DNA of 33,789 bases from an uncultured Mycoplasmatota bacterium (lineage in GTDB: Bacteria; Bacillota_I; Bacilli_A; Izemoplasmatales; Izemoplasmataceae), in the NCBI GenBank assembly GCA_913057225.1, contig CAJXNT010000011.1, positions 1 through 33,789 on the forward strand, in the 5' to 3' direction. The position numbers were made by a program, and so were the translations under genes. Positions within the stretch are counted from its first letter, which is position 1. Every line of letters begins with the position of its first letter. Below, in pieces: positions 27,285 through 33,789 of the stretch. Under the pieces are notes generated by a model. That model saw nothing but the letters and a program-made list of their open reading frames with translations, was not told the DNA's origin and did no database searches.

Positions 27285-28250
27285 TTAGTTTGATTCAGGG
27301 TCTTTTTTGGCGTTTTTGGTGGGTTTGGCGGGCGTTTTTGCGGCATTCGATGCACTGGTTAAGCTTTCCGCAATGCTTGAGGTGAGTCCCACAATGCCTT
27401 GCATATCGGAAGGAATGATAAGCTTGGTCGCATTGCCTTCAGACACTTTTTCAAGCGCTTTGTAAGCTTCTAAGCGTAAGAACGCTTCGTCGGCGCCGGC
27501 TTTTTTAATGAACTCAATCCCTTGCGCGGTGGCTTGTTGAACTTTGAGGATTGCTTCCGCTTGACCTTGAGCTTCTAAGATGCGGGTTTGACGTTCCCCG
27601 TCCGCTTCTAAGATCCGGGCTTCTTTTTCCCCTTCGGCATTCAAGATGGCCGAACGTTTATTCCCTTCCGCAATCAAGATCGATTGACGTTTTTCTCGTT
27701 CCGCACGCATTTGTTTTTCCATGGCTTCACGGATGTCTTTCGGCGGAATGATGTTTTTCACTTCCACGCGGTTAATTTTGATGCCCCAAGGGTCGGTGGC
27801 TTCATCCAAAATCCCCCGCATTTTCTCGTTGATGATATCGCGGGAGGTGAGGGATTCATCCAGTTCTAAATCCCCGATGATGTTCCGCAAGGTGGTCGAG
27901 GTTAAGTTTTCAATGGCTTTAATCGGTTCATTGACCCCATAGGTATAAAGCTTGGGATCGGTGATTTGAAAGAAGACGACCGTATCAATTTGCATGGTGA
28001 CGTTATCTTTCGTGATTACGGGTTGCGGATCAAAGTCGACCACTTGTTCTTTAATGGATACTTTTTGTTTCACGCGGTCGATGAAGGGAATGAGGAAATG
28101 CAGTCCAACATCCCACGTTTGGTAATAGCCCCCCAAGCGTTCCACGATGAAGCGGTTGGCTTGCGTGACGATGGAAAAACGAGTGGCCAGATAGGCTAAG
28201 ACCACCAATACAATGATGATGAGTAATATCAATCCAAATCCAAAATCCAT
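27285..28250 (-). CDS. SPFH/band-7 (stomatin-like) membrane protein
   Basis: SPFH proteins form large membrane-bound rings linked to membrane microdomains and proteolysis control. The sequence has one N-terminal membrane helix (residues 5-23), then the band-7 domain with GLHFLIPFIDRV and the NRVEVKNIIPP stretch. A long charged coiled coil follows (about 175-245, rich in AEG and E/R repeats, for example AEGNKRSAILNAEGEKEARI), then a basic tail rich in Lys, Ala and Pro. Length 321 fits the stomatin/QmcA group rather than flotillin. An AGGAGG site is 12 nt from the ATG, a little far. It follows the RDD gene by 16 bp, and a NfeD gene, the classical SPFH partner, lies upstream in the same operon. 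Confidence 0.93.
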   Translation of the reverse strand: MDFGFGLILLIIIVLVVLAYLATRFSIVTQANRFIVERLGGYYQTWDVGLHFLIPFIDRVKQKVSIKEQVVDFDPQPVITKDNVTMQIDTVVFFQITDPKLYTYGVNEPIKAIENLTSTTLRNIIGDLELDESLTSRDIINEKMRGILDEATDPWGIKINRVEVKNIIPPKDIREAMEKQMRAEREKRQSILIAEGNKRSAILNAEGEKEARILEADGERQTRILEAQGQAEAILKVQQATAQGIEFIKKAGADEAFLRLEAYKALEKVSEGNATKLIIPSDMQGIVGLTSSIAESLTSASNAAKTPAKPTKNAKKDPESN

Positions 28251-28266
28251 AATTTCTTACTGCCTC

Positions 28267-28875
28267 CTAAATGGGATATAGTGTATCTTCTACGACAACT
28301 TTCGTTTTGGTGAGGTAATCACGGATGGTTTTTCGCTGCGATGTCAGACTGATGAGGATAAAATCGATGAATATGCCAAAGCCTAATGTGAAGACCCAAT
28401 AGATGGACTTCCAAAAGACTTCTCGCAGTAATAGCGTCCACCAATTGATGGGGCCTGAAAGCCTCAGCTTGGTAATTCTTCGGCCCACGGTTTTTCCTTT
28501 CGTAAAGCCTTGATATAAATAATTAAACAGCGTGAGGCCTAAGATAAAAAACAAGGCACTGGTGTATAAAAACTGCGCATAAGCTTGGGATTCAGCGGCG
28601 TAGTTTTCGTTGTAAGTTGTGTCGATTTCTTCCAGTCTCGTGGTGTATTCACTTTCAGTGATTTCGCCCGCATCAAACGATTCTTGCACGGCAACCACTT
28701 CATCGAACCGTGTCTCTTGAGCATCCAAGAAAGAAGCATAGAGGGCATCGAAATTATCGATGCTGTCTTCGATGAGCGGCCGGGCCACAAACCGGAATAA
28801 AAAAACGACGAGGGCTAAGACAAAAATGGTGTCGATAAAGAAGCTGATGATGCGTTTAAAGATACTTGCATTCAT
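28267..28875 (-). CDS. RDD family membrane protein with acidic insert
   Basis: RDD-family proteins are small membrane proteins of mostly unknown role; some have been linked to ion exchange. The N-terminal KRIISFFIDTIFVLAL has the conserved Arg and Asp of the family. Later hydrophobic helices occur at about 105-125, 145-160 and 162-178, and the typical KGKTVGRRITKLRL stretch lies between. The unusual part is a hydrophilic, acidic insert of about 65 residues (35-98) between the first two helices, predicted helical or coiled coil and probably outside the cell. Its 5' end overlaps nfeD by 4 bp. The location between nfeD and the SPFH gene suggests it acts with them. Confidence 0.85.
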   Translation of the reverse strand: MNASIFKRIISFFIDTIFVLALVVFLFRFVARPLIEDSIDNFDALYASFLDAQETRFDEVVAVQESFDAGEITESEYTTRLEEIDTTYNENYAAESQAYAQFLYTSALFFILGLTLFNYLYQGFTKGKTVGRRITKLRLSGPINWWTLLLREVFWKSIYWVFTLGFGIFIDFILISLTSQRKTIRDYLTKTKVVVEDTLYPI

Positions 28876-29333
28876 GCCTTTTTCACAATCAATTTCACGC
28901 CTTCAATGGCCAATATTTCCACCGTATCGTTTTCTAATATGTCGCTTTCGTCTTGACTGATGGCGGTCCAAACTTGCGAGTTAACTTTGACTTCGCCGCG
29001 GCCGCCTTTGAGAATCGATTTGGTGCAAACGGCACTTTTGCCGATTAAACGATCGGAGTTGGTGGAGACCACATTGGTGCGGAAGTAGTTTTGAGCCAGG
29101 GGTCGGACACTGATGAGCAAGCCCACCGATATGACAATGAAGACAATCAGCTGAATGGCAATGTTGACGTTAAATATCGCCAGGATGAACGCCACGAGTG
29201 CGGCCAGTGCAAACCAGATGCTGGTGAGATCCATGGTGAGCGCTTCTAAGATGGCTGAAAAAATGATGATGGCAAACCATAAAATGATGAACCAAACCTC
29301 AATGCTGATGTTGAGATTAAGCATATTATCCAT
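28872..29333 (-). CDS. NfeD-like membrane protein (short form)
   Basis: Short NfeD proteins have membrane helices followed by a small OB-fold and work with SPFH proteins. Here the hydrophobic region spans about residues 10-80 (including the AALVAFILAIF and IVISVGLLISVRPLA stretches). The C-terminal OB-fold includes LIGKSAVCTKSI, GRGEVKVNSQVWTAIS and DTVEILAIEGVKLIVKK, matching NfeD C-terminal domains. The frame extends upstream, but ATG 29333 has AAGGAGGAG at 7 nt. It has no protease domain, so it is the truncated form like YuaF. It overlaps the upstream gene by 8 bp and the RDD gene by 4 bp. Confidence 0.92.
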   Translation of the reverse strand: MDNMLNLNISIEVWFIILWFAIIIFSAILEALTMDLTSIWFALAALVAFILAIFNVNIAIQLIVFIVISVGLLISVRPLAQNYFRTNVVSTNSDRLIGKSAVCTKSILKGGRGEVKVNSQVWTAISQDESDILENDTVEILAIEGVKLIVKKA

Positions 29334-29718
29334 TATGACGCTCCTCCTTAGGTGACTGCAAGTCAACCACTAATACTTTTTCGGCCTCATCCCAGTGAGC
29401 ATCGAATTTAACCATGTTGATCTGATTAAAATCGAGTCCCAAATGATTGGCCAGATGAGTCACAAAACTTTTATTACTGATGCGCGCATAGCTGCTTCTC
29501 AAACTGATTTTATACAGCAACTCCTCGGCAATATCCCCGCGTTGAAACTCTTCCTTACTGAGCGGCTTTATGCCCAGCTTTTGAGCGTCTTCATCGAGCC
29601 CGAGCATGACGCTGTAGGCATGATTGAAATACACGCTCGCCGGTTTATTCAGGGTGATATTGGTTTCGTAGATGCTCACAAATTGTGTGCCTTGTTCTTT
29701 GGACTTCCATTTGAACAT
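29326..29718 (-). CDS. Hypothetical protein, first gene of the NfeD-RDD-SPFH operon
   Basis: I do not recognise this 130-residue protein. It has no membrane helix or signal peptide, so it should be cytoplasmic. It opens with a short basic stretch (MFKWKSKEQG), followed by a beta-like segment FVSIYETNITL, a mixed helical middle (LSKEEFQRGDIAEELLYKI), and a C-terminal strand EKVLVVDLQSP. The start is set by GAGGTGA 6 nt before ATG 29718; a GTG at 29727 overlaps that site. It is the first gene behind a clear promoter and overlaps nfeD by 8 bp, so it is probably made together with the membrane proteins. A regulatory or adaptor role is possible but not shown. Confidence 0.8.
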   Translation of the reverse strand: MFKWKSKEQGTQFVSIYETNITLNKPASVYFNHAYSVMLGLDEDAQKLGIKPLSKEEFQRGDIAEELLYKISLRSSYARISNKSFVTHLANHLGLDFNQINMVKFDAHWDEAEKVLVVDLQSPKEERHNG

Positions 29719-29736
29719 AATTGTCACCTCACCCTA

Positions 29737-29764
29737 ATTATACGATAAGTTTCATTATATTCAA
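29737..29764 (-). promoter_or_regulatory. Promoter of the unknown-NfeD-RDD-SPFH operon
   Basis: On the minus strand TTGAAT (29759-29764) and a perfect TATAAT (29737-29742) are 16 bp apart. TTCAA is repeated on the plus strand at 29760, 29770 and 29780, an exact 10-bp spacing, so TTGAA faces the same side of the helix three times at and upstream of the -35. Confidence 0.83.
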
Positions 29765-29789
29765 AACAATTCAATTAAATTCAATAATA

Positions 29790-31139
29790 TTATTTTCCTA
29801 AACAGAACTGTGAAAATAACGTGTCTATGAGCGCGGTATCTGAAACTTCTCCCATGACTTCACCAAGCCTTAACCAGGCTTCCTTTAAATCCATTTCAAT
29901 CATGTCAACGGGATATCCATTTTGGGCCGTGTCTAAGGCACTGTTGACCAAGGATAAAGCCTCTTTGAATTTACCTATGTGACGTGCATTCGATAAGAAA
30001 ACCGATTCCTTGGTGTCTAAATGACCGCTGACATACATGCGGTGAATTTTTGATTCTAACGCGTCCAAGTTTTTTTTGAGTAAACTCGAAATCGGAATGG
30101 CGTCTTTAAAATCATCGGTCAGTTTTTTCGGAAGATCGTCTTTGTTAAGGATGATGATTCGCTCTTTGTTTTCCGTGAGGGAAATGAGTTTTTTATCATC
30201 GACCGTGAGCGGTTGGCTTTGGTCAATCACCAGCAATACCAAGCGGGCTTTTTCAATCGCTTGAACGCTTTTTTCAATGCCAATTTTTTCGACGTGATCG
30301 GCGGTGTCACGGATGCCTGCGGTGTCGATTAAATTGAGTGTGATACCACCAATATTTAAACGGCCTTCAACGGTGTCGCGGGTGGTGCCTTGAATGTCCG
30401 TGACGATGGCCTTTTCTTCGTTAATGAGAGCATTGAGAAGACTGGATTTACCGACGTTCGGGCGACCCACAATCGCGGTGGAAATGCCATCTTTAATGAG
30501 CTGCCCATAAACGGCTTGATCTAAAATTTTGGTGAGATGGGATTTCAAAGCTTCCGTTTTAGGAATGAGGACGTTTTGAGTGAGCTCTTGAACATCATCA
30601 TATTCGGGATAATCGATGTTCACTTCAATCTGTGCGATGACGTCCAGCAATTGATTTCTCAGCGATTCTGTCAGGTTACGAATTTTACCTTCGAGGCCTT
30701 GGGTGGCAAGCTTTAATGAAAGTTCTGAACGAGATTCGATTAAATCCAGTACACTCTCCGCTTCCGTCAAGTCAATCCGGCCATTTAAAAACGCCCGCTC
30801 GGTGAATTCTCCATTTTCTGCGAGCCGTGCACCGTTTGACAAACAAAGGGCTAACACGCGTTCAGCAATGTAAGTTCCCCCGTGGGTGTTGATTTCCACA
30901 ATGTCTTCTTGTGTGAATGTTTTGGGTGCTTTGAAATAACTGACCAATACTTCATCGATCAGTTGGTCGTCATCTTTAATTTTTCCATACCGAATGGTGT
31001 GTGATTCGAAGGGGTCTTGGCGGGAAGAATGAAAAAATTTTTCTAAAATGGGTAAGGCATCTTCACCGCTCATCCTCACGATACTAATGGCCCCAATTCC
31101 AGGGGCCGTTGAGATGGCAGCAATCGTGTCATTTTGCAT
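29790..31139 (-). CDS. mnmE: tRNA modification GTPase MnmE
   Basis: MnmE, with MnmG, adds the carboxymethylaminomethyl group to wobble uridine 34 in several tRNAs. The N-terminal tetrahydrofolate-binding domain (1-115) starts MQNDTIAAISTAPGIGAISI. The G domain has G1 GRPNVGKS (225-232), G2 GTTRDT (251-256), G3 DTAG (272-275) and G4 NKDD (332-335). The C-terminus ends in FCLGK, with the conserved Cys. ATG 31139 follows GGTGAT. mnmE normally sits near rnpA-yidC-jag; here it is 24 kb from them and alone, and mnmG is not in the window. No terminator follows; the stop lies in a 12-bp AT palindrome (29783-29794) just before the next promoter. Confidence 0.97.
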   Translation of the reverse strand: MQNDTIAAISTAPGIGAISIVRMSGEDALPILEKFFHSSRQDPFESHTIRYGKIKDDDQLIDEVLVSYFKAPKTFTQEDIVEINTHGGTYIAERVLALCLSNGARLAENGEFTERAFLNGRIDLTEAESVLDLIESRSELSLKLATQGLEGKIRNLTESLRNQLLDVIAQIEVNIDYPEYDDVQELTQNVLIPKTEALKSHLTKILDQAVYGQLIKDGISTAIVGRPNVGKSSLLNALINEEKAIVTDIQGTTRDTVEGRLNIGGITLNLIDTAGIRDTADHVEKIGIEKSVQAIEKARLVLLVIDQSQPLTVDDKKLISLTENKERIIILNKDDLPKKLTDDFKDAIPISSLLKKNLDALESKIHRMYVSGHLDTKESVFLSNARHIGKFKEALSLVNSALDTAQNGYPVDMIEMDLKEAWLRLGEVMGEVSDTALIDTLFSQFCLGK

Positions 31140-31155
31140 GGTTATCACCGCTTAA

Positions 31156-31188
31156 AGTATATCACAATGGCCCTTCCTCGTGTATAAT
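31156..31188. promoter_or_regulatory. Divergent promoter region of mnmE and the membrane-protein gene
   Basis: On the minus strand TGATATACT gives an extended -10 (TATACT at 31156-31161) for mnmE. On the plus strand a perfect TATAAT at 31183-31188 precedes the gene at 31206. Neither has a good -35. The two -10 elements are only 21 bp apart, so the polymerases would compete. Confidence 0.55.
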
Positions 31189-31205
31189 GAGACCAAGGAG
31201 CTTGA

Positions 31206-31700
31206 ATGAAAAAAGCGAGTTTGAAACGGCACCTCATCTACTACATCGGAACCGTAATTTTGATGGTTCTTTTCATATCTGGATATGCACTTTTTGAATG
31301 GGCTGTGAATGATGTTCCATTTGAAACATCGTTCCAAAGACTTTGGATTGTTCCTCCGTTGGTCGTGGGGTTGTTATTTGCCTATGAATTCATCCTCGGT
31401 AGCATTGTGTTTTCCAAAGATCCTAAACGCAATGAAAAAAATTACGTGCTTCATGTGTCCGGCGTTGCCAAAGAAGTTTTAGCGCTTGAGCGTGAAGATT
31501 TTGAAACATTGAGAAACAGCGATGCATTCCAAGAAGCACTCAAACAAATCTACCTACTTTACCGAGAAAAAAACAGCCATGAACCGGCATATCTTGAAAC
31601 CTTAAAACCGTTTGAACCCGACTCATTGATTCATAAAGTGCTCAAAGTGATTATTCAAGAAACTCGTTATTTATTGAATGAACCTCGACCCAAATCTTAG
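31206..31700 (+). CDS. Hypothetical membrane protein upstream of dnaX
   Basis: I do not recognise this 164-residue protein. Two hydrophobic helices lie at about residues 9-32 and 45-66, with a short external loop between. The first 8 residues are basic, so both ends should be cytoplasmic. The C-terminal 95 residues are hydrophilic and mainly helical, with a LALEREDFETLRNSDAFQEA stretch and two further helices. AAGGAG precedes the start at good spacing. It lies 10 bp before dnaX and probably shares its mRNA; there is no other link to replication in the sequence. Confidence 0.8.
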   Translation: MKKASLKRHLIYYIGTVILMVLFISGYALFEWAVNDVPFETSFQRLWIVPPLVVGLLFAYEFILGSIVFSKDPKRNEKNYVLHVSGVAKEVLALEREDFETLRNSDAFQEALKQIYLLYREKNSHEPAYLETLKPFEPDSLIHKVLKVIIQETRYLLNEPRPKS

Positions 31701-31710
31701 GAGTTAAACT

Positions 31711-33723
31711 GTGTCCTACACCGCACTTTACAGAAAATATCGGCCGTCTGATTTCACGGAAGTCGCGGGCCAAGAACACATCACGAAAACCTTCCAAAAC
31801 GCCTTAAAATTGGACAAACTTTCGCATGCCTATTTATTCAGTGGACCGCGGGGAACCGGAAAAACCAGCATTGCCAAAATCATTGCCAAAGCGGTGAATT
31901 GTGAAAAAGCCCCCACGGCGAATCCCTGTAATGAATGTGACATTTGTTTAGGCATTCAAAACAACACCATCCATGATGTCATTGAAATTGATGCGGCGAG
32001 TAACAATGGCGTGGATGAAATCAGGGAGATCCGGGATAAAGTTAAATACTTGCCGTCAAGAGGGCGGTATAAAGTCTATATCATCGATGAAGTTCACATG
32101 CTTTCAATGGGGGCGTTTAATGCCCTATTGAAAACCCTTGAAGAACCTCCCAAACATGTCATTTTTATTTTGGCCACCACGGAACCTCACAAGATTCCTG
32201 CGACCATTCATTCCCGTTGCCAACGGTTTGATTTCAGAGGGGTGTCCGACCAAGAGATCACGAGTCGTTTGAAAGACATCATCACGCAAGAATCCATTCA
32301 AGTCGAAGACGAAGCCTTGCACCTCATCGCCTCCAGTGTGGAAGGCGGGATGCGGGATGCAGTCAGTTTATTGGACCAAGCCCTCTCGTATGCCGATGAT
32401 CAAATCACCGTTGAGGATGTCCATGCCATTCGCGGGTCCGTGCAAGAAAAAGATTTGTTGACGATTGCGCAGGCACTCACCGATGGCAATGTGGTGGATG
32501 CGCTCAATCATCTGGAAAAACTGCTGGCCGGCGGCAAAGAAGTGCGCCGGTTCATGGATGATTTCATCATGTTTTACCGGGACGCACTCATGCTTTTAAA
32601 TCTGCCCGATTCAAAATCGAAAAAGATCTATCAAGAAGCTGAGTATCAAGCATTTTTAAAAGCTTTAAGTAATGACCAAGTGTTCTTTATTTTAGATTTA
32701 CTTCACGAAACCAAAAACCAAATGCGCTTTACCACCAACCCCAAAATTGTCATCGAACTGTTGTTTATGAAATGGGTGTCCGATCAAAAACAAGAATCCT
32801 TACATTTACTCAAAAAACAATCAGACATGGAAAAAACGATTCATACTTTGGAACAAACCGTGAGCGACCTTTCCGAGCGATTGGACCGAGCCCCATCGCC
32901 CAGTGAACCGGCGACCGATCGCCCGTTCACTGAACACGTGGAGCTGCCAGCATCGGATTTAAGAGCCGATGAAAAAGCCACGCTCAATGGGCCCAATGAA
33001 GCGCCTTTTGAAGAAGGCTCCATCATCCGAAAATTAAAAGATACCACGCAAGCGGATGCCGATTTGGAATCTCAGTCAACAACGGAAGAATCCATTCAAG
33101 TGGAGGCCTCAAAGGATGCCACGCAAGCGGCGAACGACACGCCACCCATCACTTCCGATTCTAAGCCGCAAGCGCCCCCGCCATTTCAACCCATGATCGA
33201 CCGGTTCTTTCACAAAACCTACGACACGTATGACATTAAATTTGTGGAAGATATCCTAAATACGGGCGACCGTGAAGTCCGCATTGACATGGTGAAAAAG
33301 TGGTACGACATTGAACGGTTTGCCTCGGGGGAATCACTCAAATTCGCCAAACTTATCACGGAAGGGAAGATGGTGGCCACCAACGGCGTGATGATCATCA
33401 TCACGTATGAATCGCCTTCGACGTGCAATCGATTGATGAAACCCGAAGTGCACGCACCGCTTGTGAAGTTGCTCAGTGACTACTACGAAAGACCCATCAA
33501 GTTTGTCGCATTACCCGAAGACTTGTGGGACCATGTTTCTGACGAATTTGTCAAAAAATTCAGAGCCAAAAAAACGCCCGATGAATGGATCGAATTAACC
33601 CCCATTCATCATCCCAAATTAAAATCCATCCCCACCTCTCAAGAAACCTATGACGACACCATCAACGACACCGAAAAAGAAGCCATTGAACTGTTTGGCG
33701 ATTCCATCGTCAAAGTGAAATAA
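31711..33723 (+). CDS. dnaX: DNA polymerase III subunits gamma/tau
   Basis: DnaX is the ATPase of the clamp loader and, through tau, links polymerase and helicase. The AAA+ domain has Walker A GPRGTGKT (45-52), the zinc-binding cysteines Cys64, Cys73, Cys76 and Cys79, the DEVH box (126-129) and the SRC motif (168-170). Domain III follows up to about residue 365. A low-complexity acidic/proline-rich linker (about 385-490) precedes the C-terminal tau region (about 500-670). The start is GTG, after TAGGAG. The 670 residues are longer than the roughly 560 of B. subtilis. ebfC follows after 13 bp, as is usual for dnaX. Confidence 0.97.
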   Translation: MSYTALYRKYRPSDFTEVAGQEHITKTFQNALKLDKLSHAYLFSGPRGTGKTSIAKIIAKAVNCEKAPTANPCNECDICLGIQNNTIHDVIEIDAASNNGVDEIREIRDKVKYLPSRGRYKVYIIDEVHMLSMGAFNALLKTLEEPPKHVIFILATTEPHKIPATIHSRCQRFDFRGVSDQEITSRLKDIITQESIQVEDEALHLIASSVEGGMRDAVSLLDQALSYADDQITVEDVHAIRGSVQEKDLLTIAQALTDGNVVDALNHLEKLLAGGKEVRRFMDDFIMFYRDALMLLNLPDSKSKKIYQEAEYQAFLKALSNDQVFFILDLLHETKNQMRFTTNPKIVIELLFMKWVSDQKQESLHLLKKQSDMEKTIHTLEQTVSDLSERLDRAPSPSEPATDRPFTEHVELPASDLRADEKATLNGPNEAPFEEGSIIRKLKDTTQADADLESQSTTEESIQVEASKDATQAANDTPPITSDSKPQAPPPFQPMIDRFFHKTYDTYDIKFVEDILNTGDREVRIDMVKKWYDIERFASGESLKFAKLITEGKMVATNGVMIIITYESPSTCNRLMKPEVHAPLVKLLSDYYERPIKFVALPEDLWDHVSDEFVKKFRAKKTPDEWIELTPIHHPKLKSIPTSQETYDDTINDTEKEAIELFGDSIVKVK

Positions 33724-33736
33724 AAGGAGTCAAACC

Positions 33737-33789
33737 ATGAACCCAGGCATGTTAAAAAAATTACAACAAATGCAAAAAGATATGGTCAA
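33737..33789 (+). CDS. ebfC: YbaB/EbfC nucleoid-associated protein, N-terminal part
   Basis: Only 17 codons are in the window, beginning MNPGMLKKLQQMQKDM, the usual N-terminal helix of YbaB/EbfC DNA-binding proteins. An AAAGGAGT ribosome binding site precedes the ATG. Its position immediately after dnaX, where ebfC (yaaK) and then recR are expected, supports the call. The rest lies beyond the window. Confidence 0.87.
   Translation, partial: MNPGMLKKLQQMQKDMV

Noticed and set aside
29740-29800. Terminator for mnmE in the AT-rich gap
   Set aside because: The only inverted repeat (29783-29794) is a 12-bp AT palindrome without GC pairs or loop, too weak for an intrinsic terminator.

Overview
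This window is the chromosomal replication-origin neighbourhood of a low-to-mid GC Gram-positive-type bacterium (Bacillota / Mycoplasmatota lineage). The evidence is the gene order rpmH-oriC-dnaA-dnaN-rlbA-recF-gyrB-gyrA-serS, with rnpA-yidC-jag diverging on the other side, two T-box leaders, strong AGGAGG-type ribosome binding sites, and Bacillota-type SpoVG, RNase M5 and PpaX. TGA is used as a stop (jag, rsmA, the HIT gene, the MATE gene) and Trp is TGG, so the genetic code is standard and this is not a Mycoplasma/Spiroplasma-type code-4 genome. An Acholeplasma-like or deep Bacilli relative is possible but is inference; I cannot name a species.

Layout. 1-288: C-terminal end of an unrecognised membrane protein with a terminator. 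316-7601 (minus): a long leading-strand run rpmH, rnpA, yidC, jag, pth, mfd, purA, with several overlapping or nearly touching genes, driven at least in part by a perfect-consensus promoter at 7643-7671. 7602-7965: origin region with DnaA boxes and an 8-bp-period repeat array. 7966-17965 (plus): dnaA, dnaN, rlbA, recF, gyrB, gyrA, then serS behind a serine T-box. 17991-19062 (minus): HIT hydrolase and PpaX-like phosphatase. 19156-27247 (plus): pta; a diacylglycerol-kinase-family gene, rnmV and rsmA overlapping; spoVG; prs; asnS behind a T-box; a MATE transporter and a small membrane protein. 27285-29718 (minus): a four-gene operon of an unknown soluble protein, NfeD, an RDD protein and an SPFH/band-7 protein. 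29790-31139 (minus): mnmE. 31206-33789 (plus): unknown membrane protein, dnaX and the start of ebfC.

How the genes work together: the core is replication initiation and elongation (dnaA, dnaN, dnaX, recF, gyrAB), followed by translation and RNA maturation (rpmH, rnpA, rnmV, rsmA, mnmE, serS, asnS, pth), membrane insertion (yidC with jag), nucleotide metabolism (prs, purA) and transcription-coupled repair (mfd). Genes that separate these loci in Bacillus subtilis (for example those between rsmA and spoVG, glmU between spoVG and prs, and fin between pth and mfd) are absent here, so the neighbourhood looks compacted.

Most of the window is ordinary housekeeping. The parts most worth a second look are the 8-bp repeat array in oriC, the SPFH/NfeD/RDD/unknown operon, a long hairpin around the pth stop codon, and single-residue oddities in GyrA and Pth. 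I found no mobile element, CRISPR array, tRNA or rRNA, and nothing I can honestly call a demonstrated new system.
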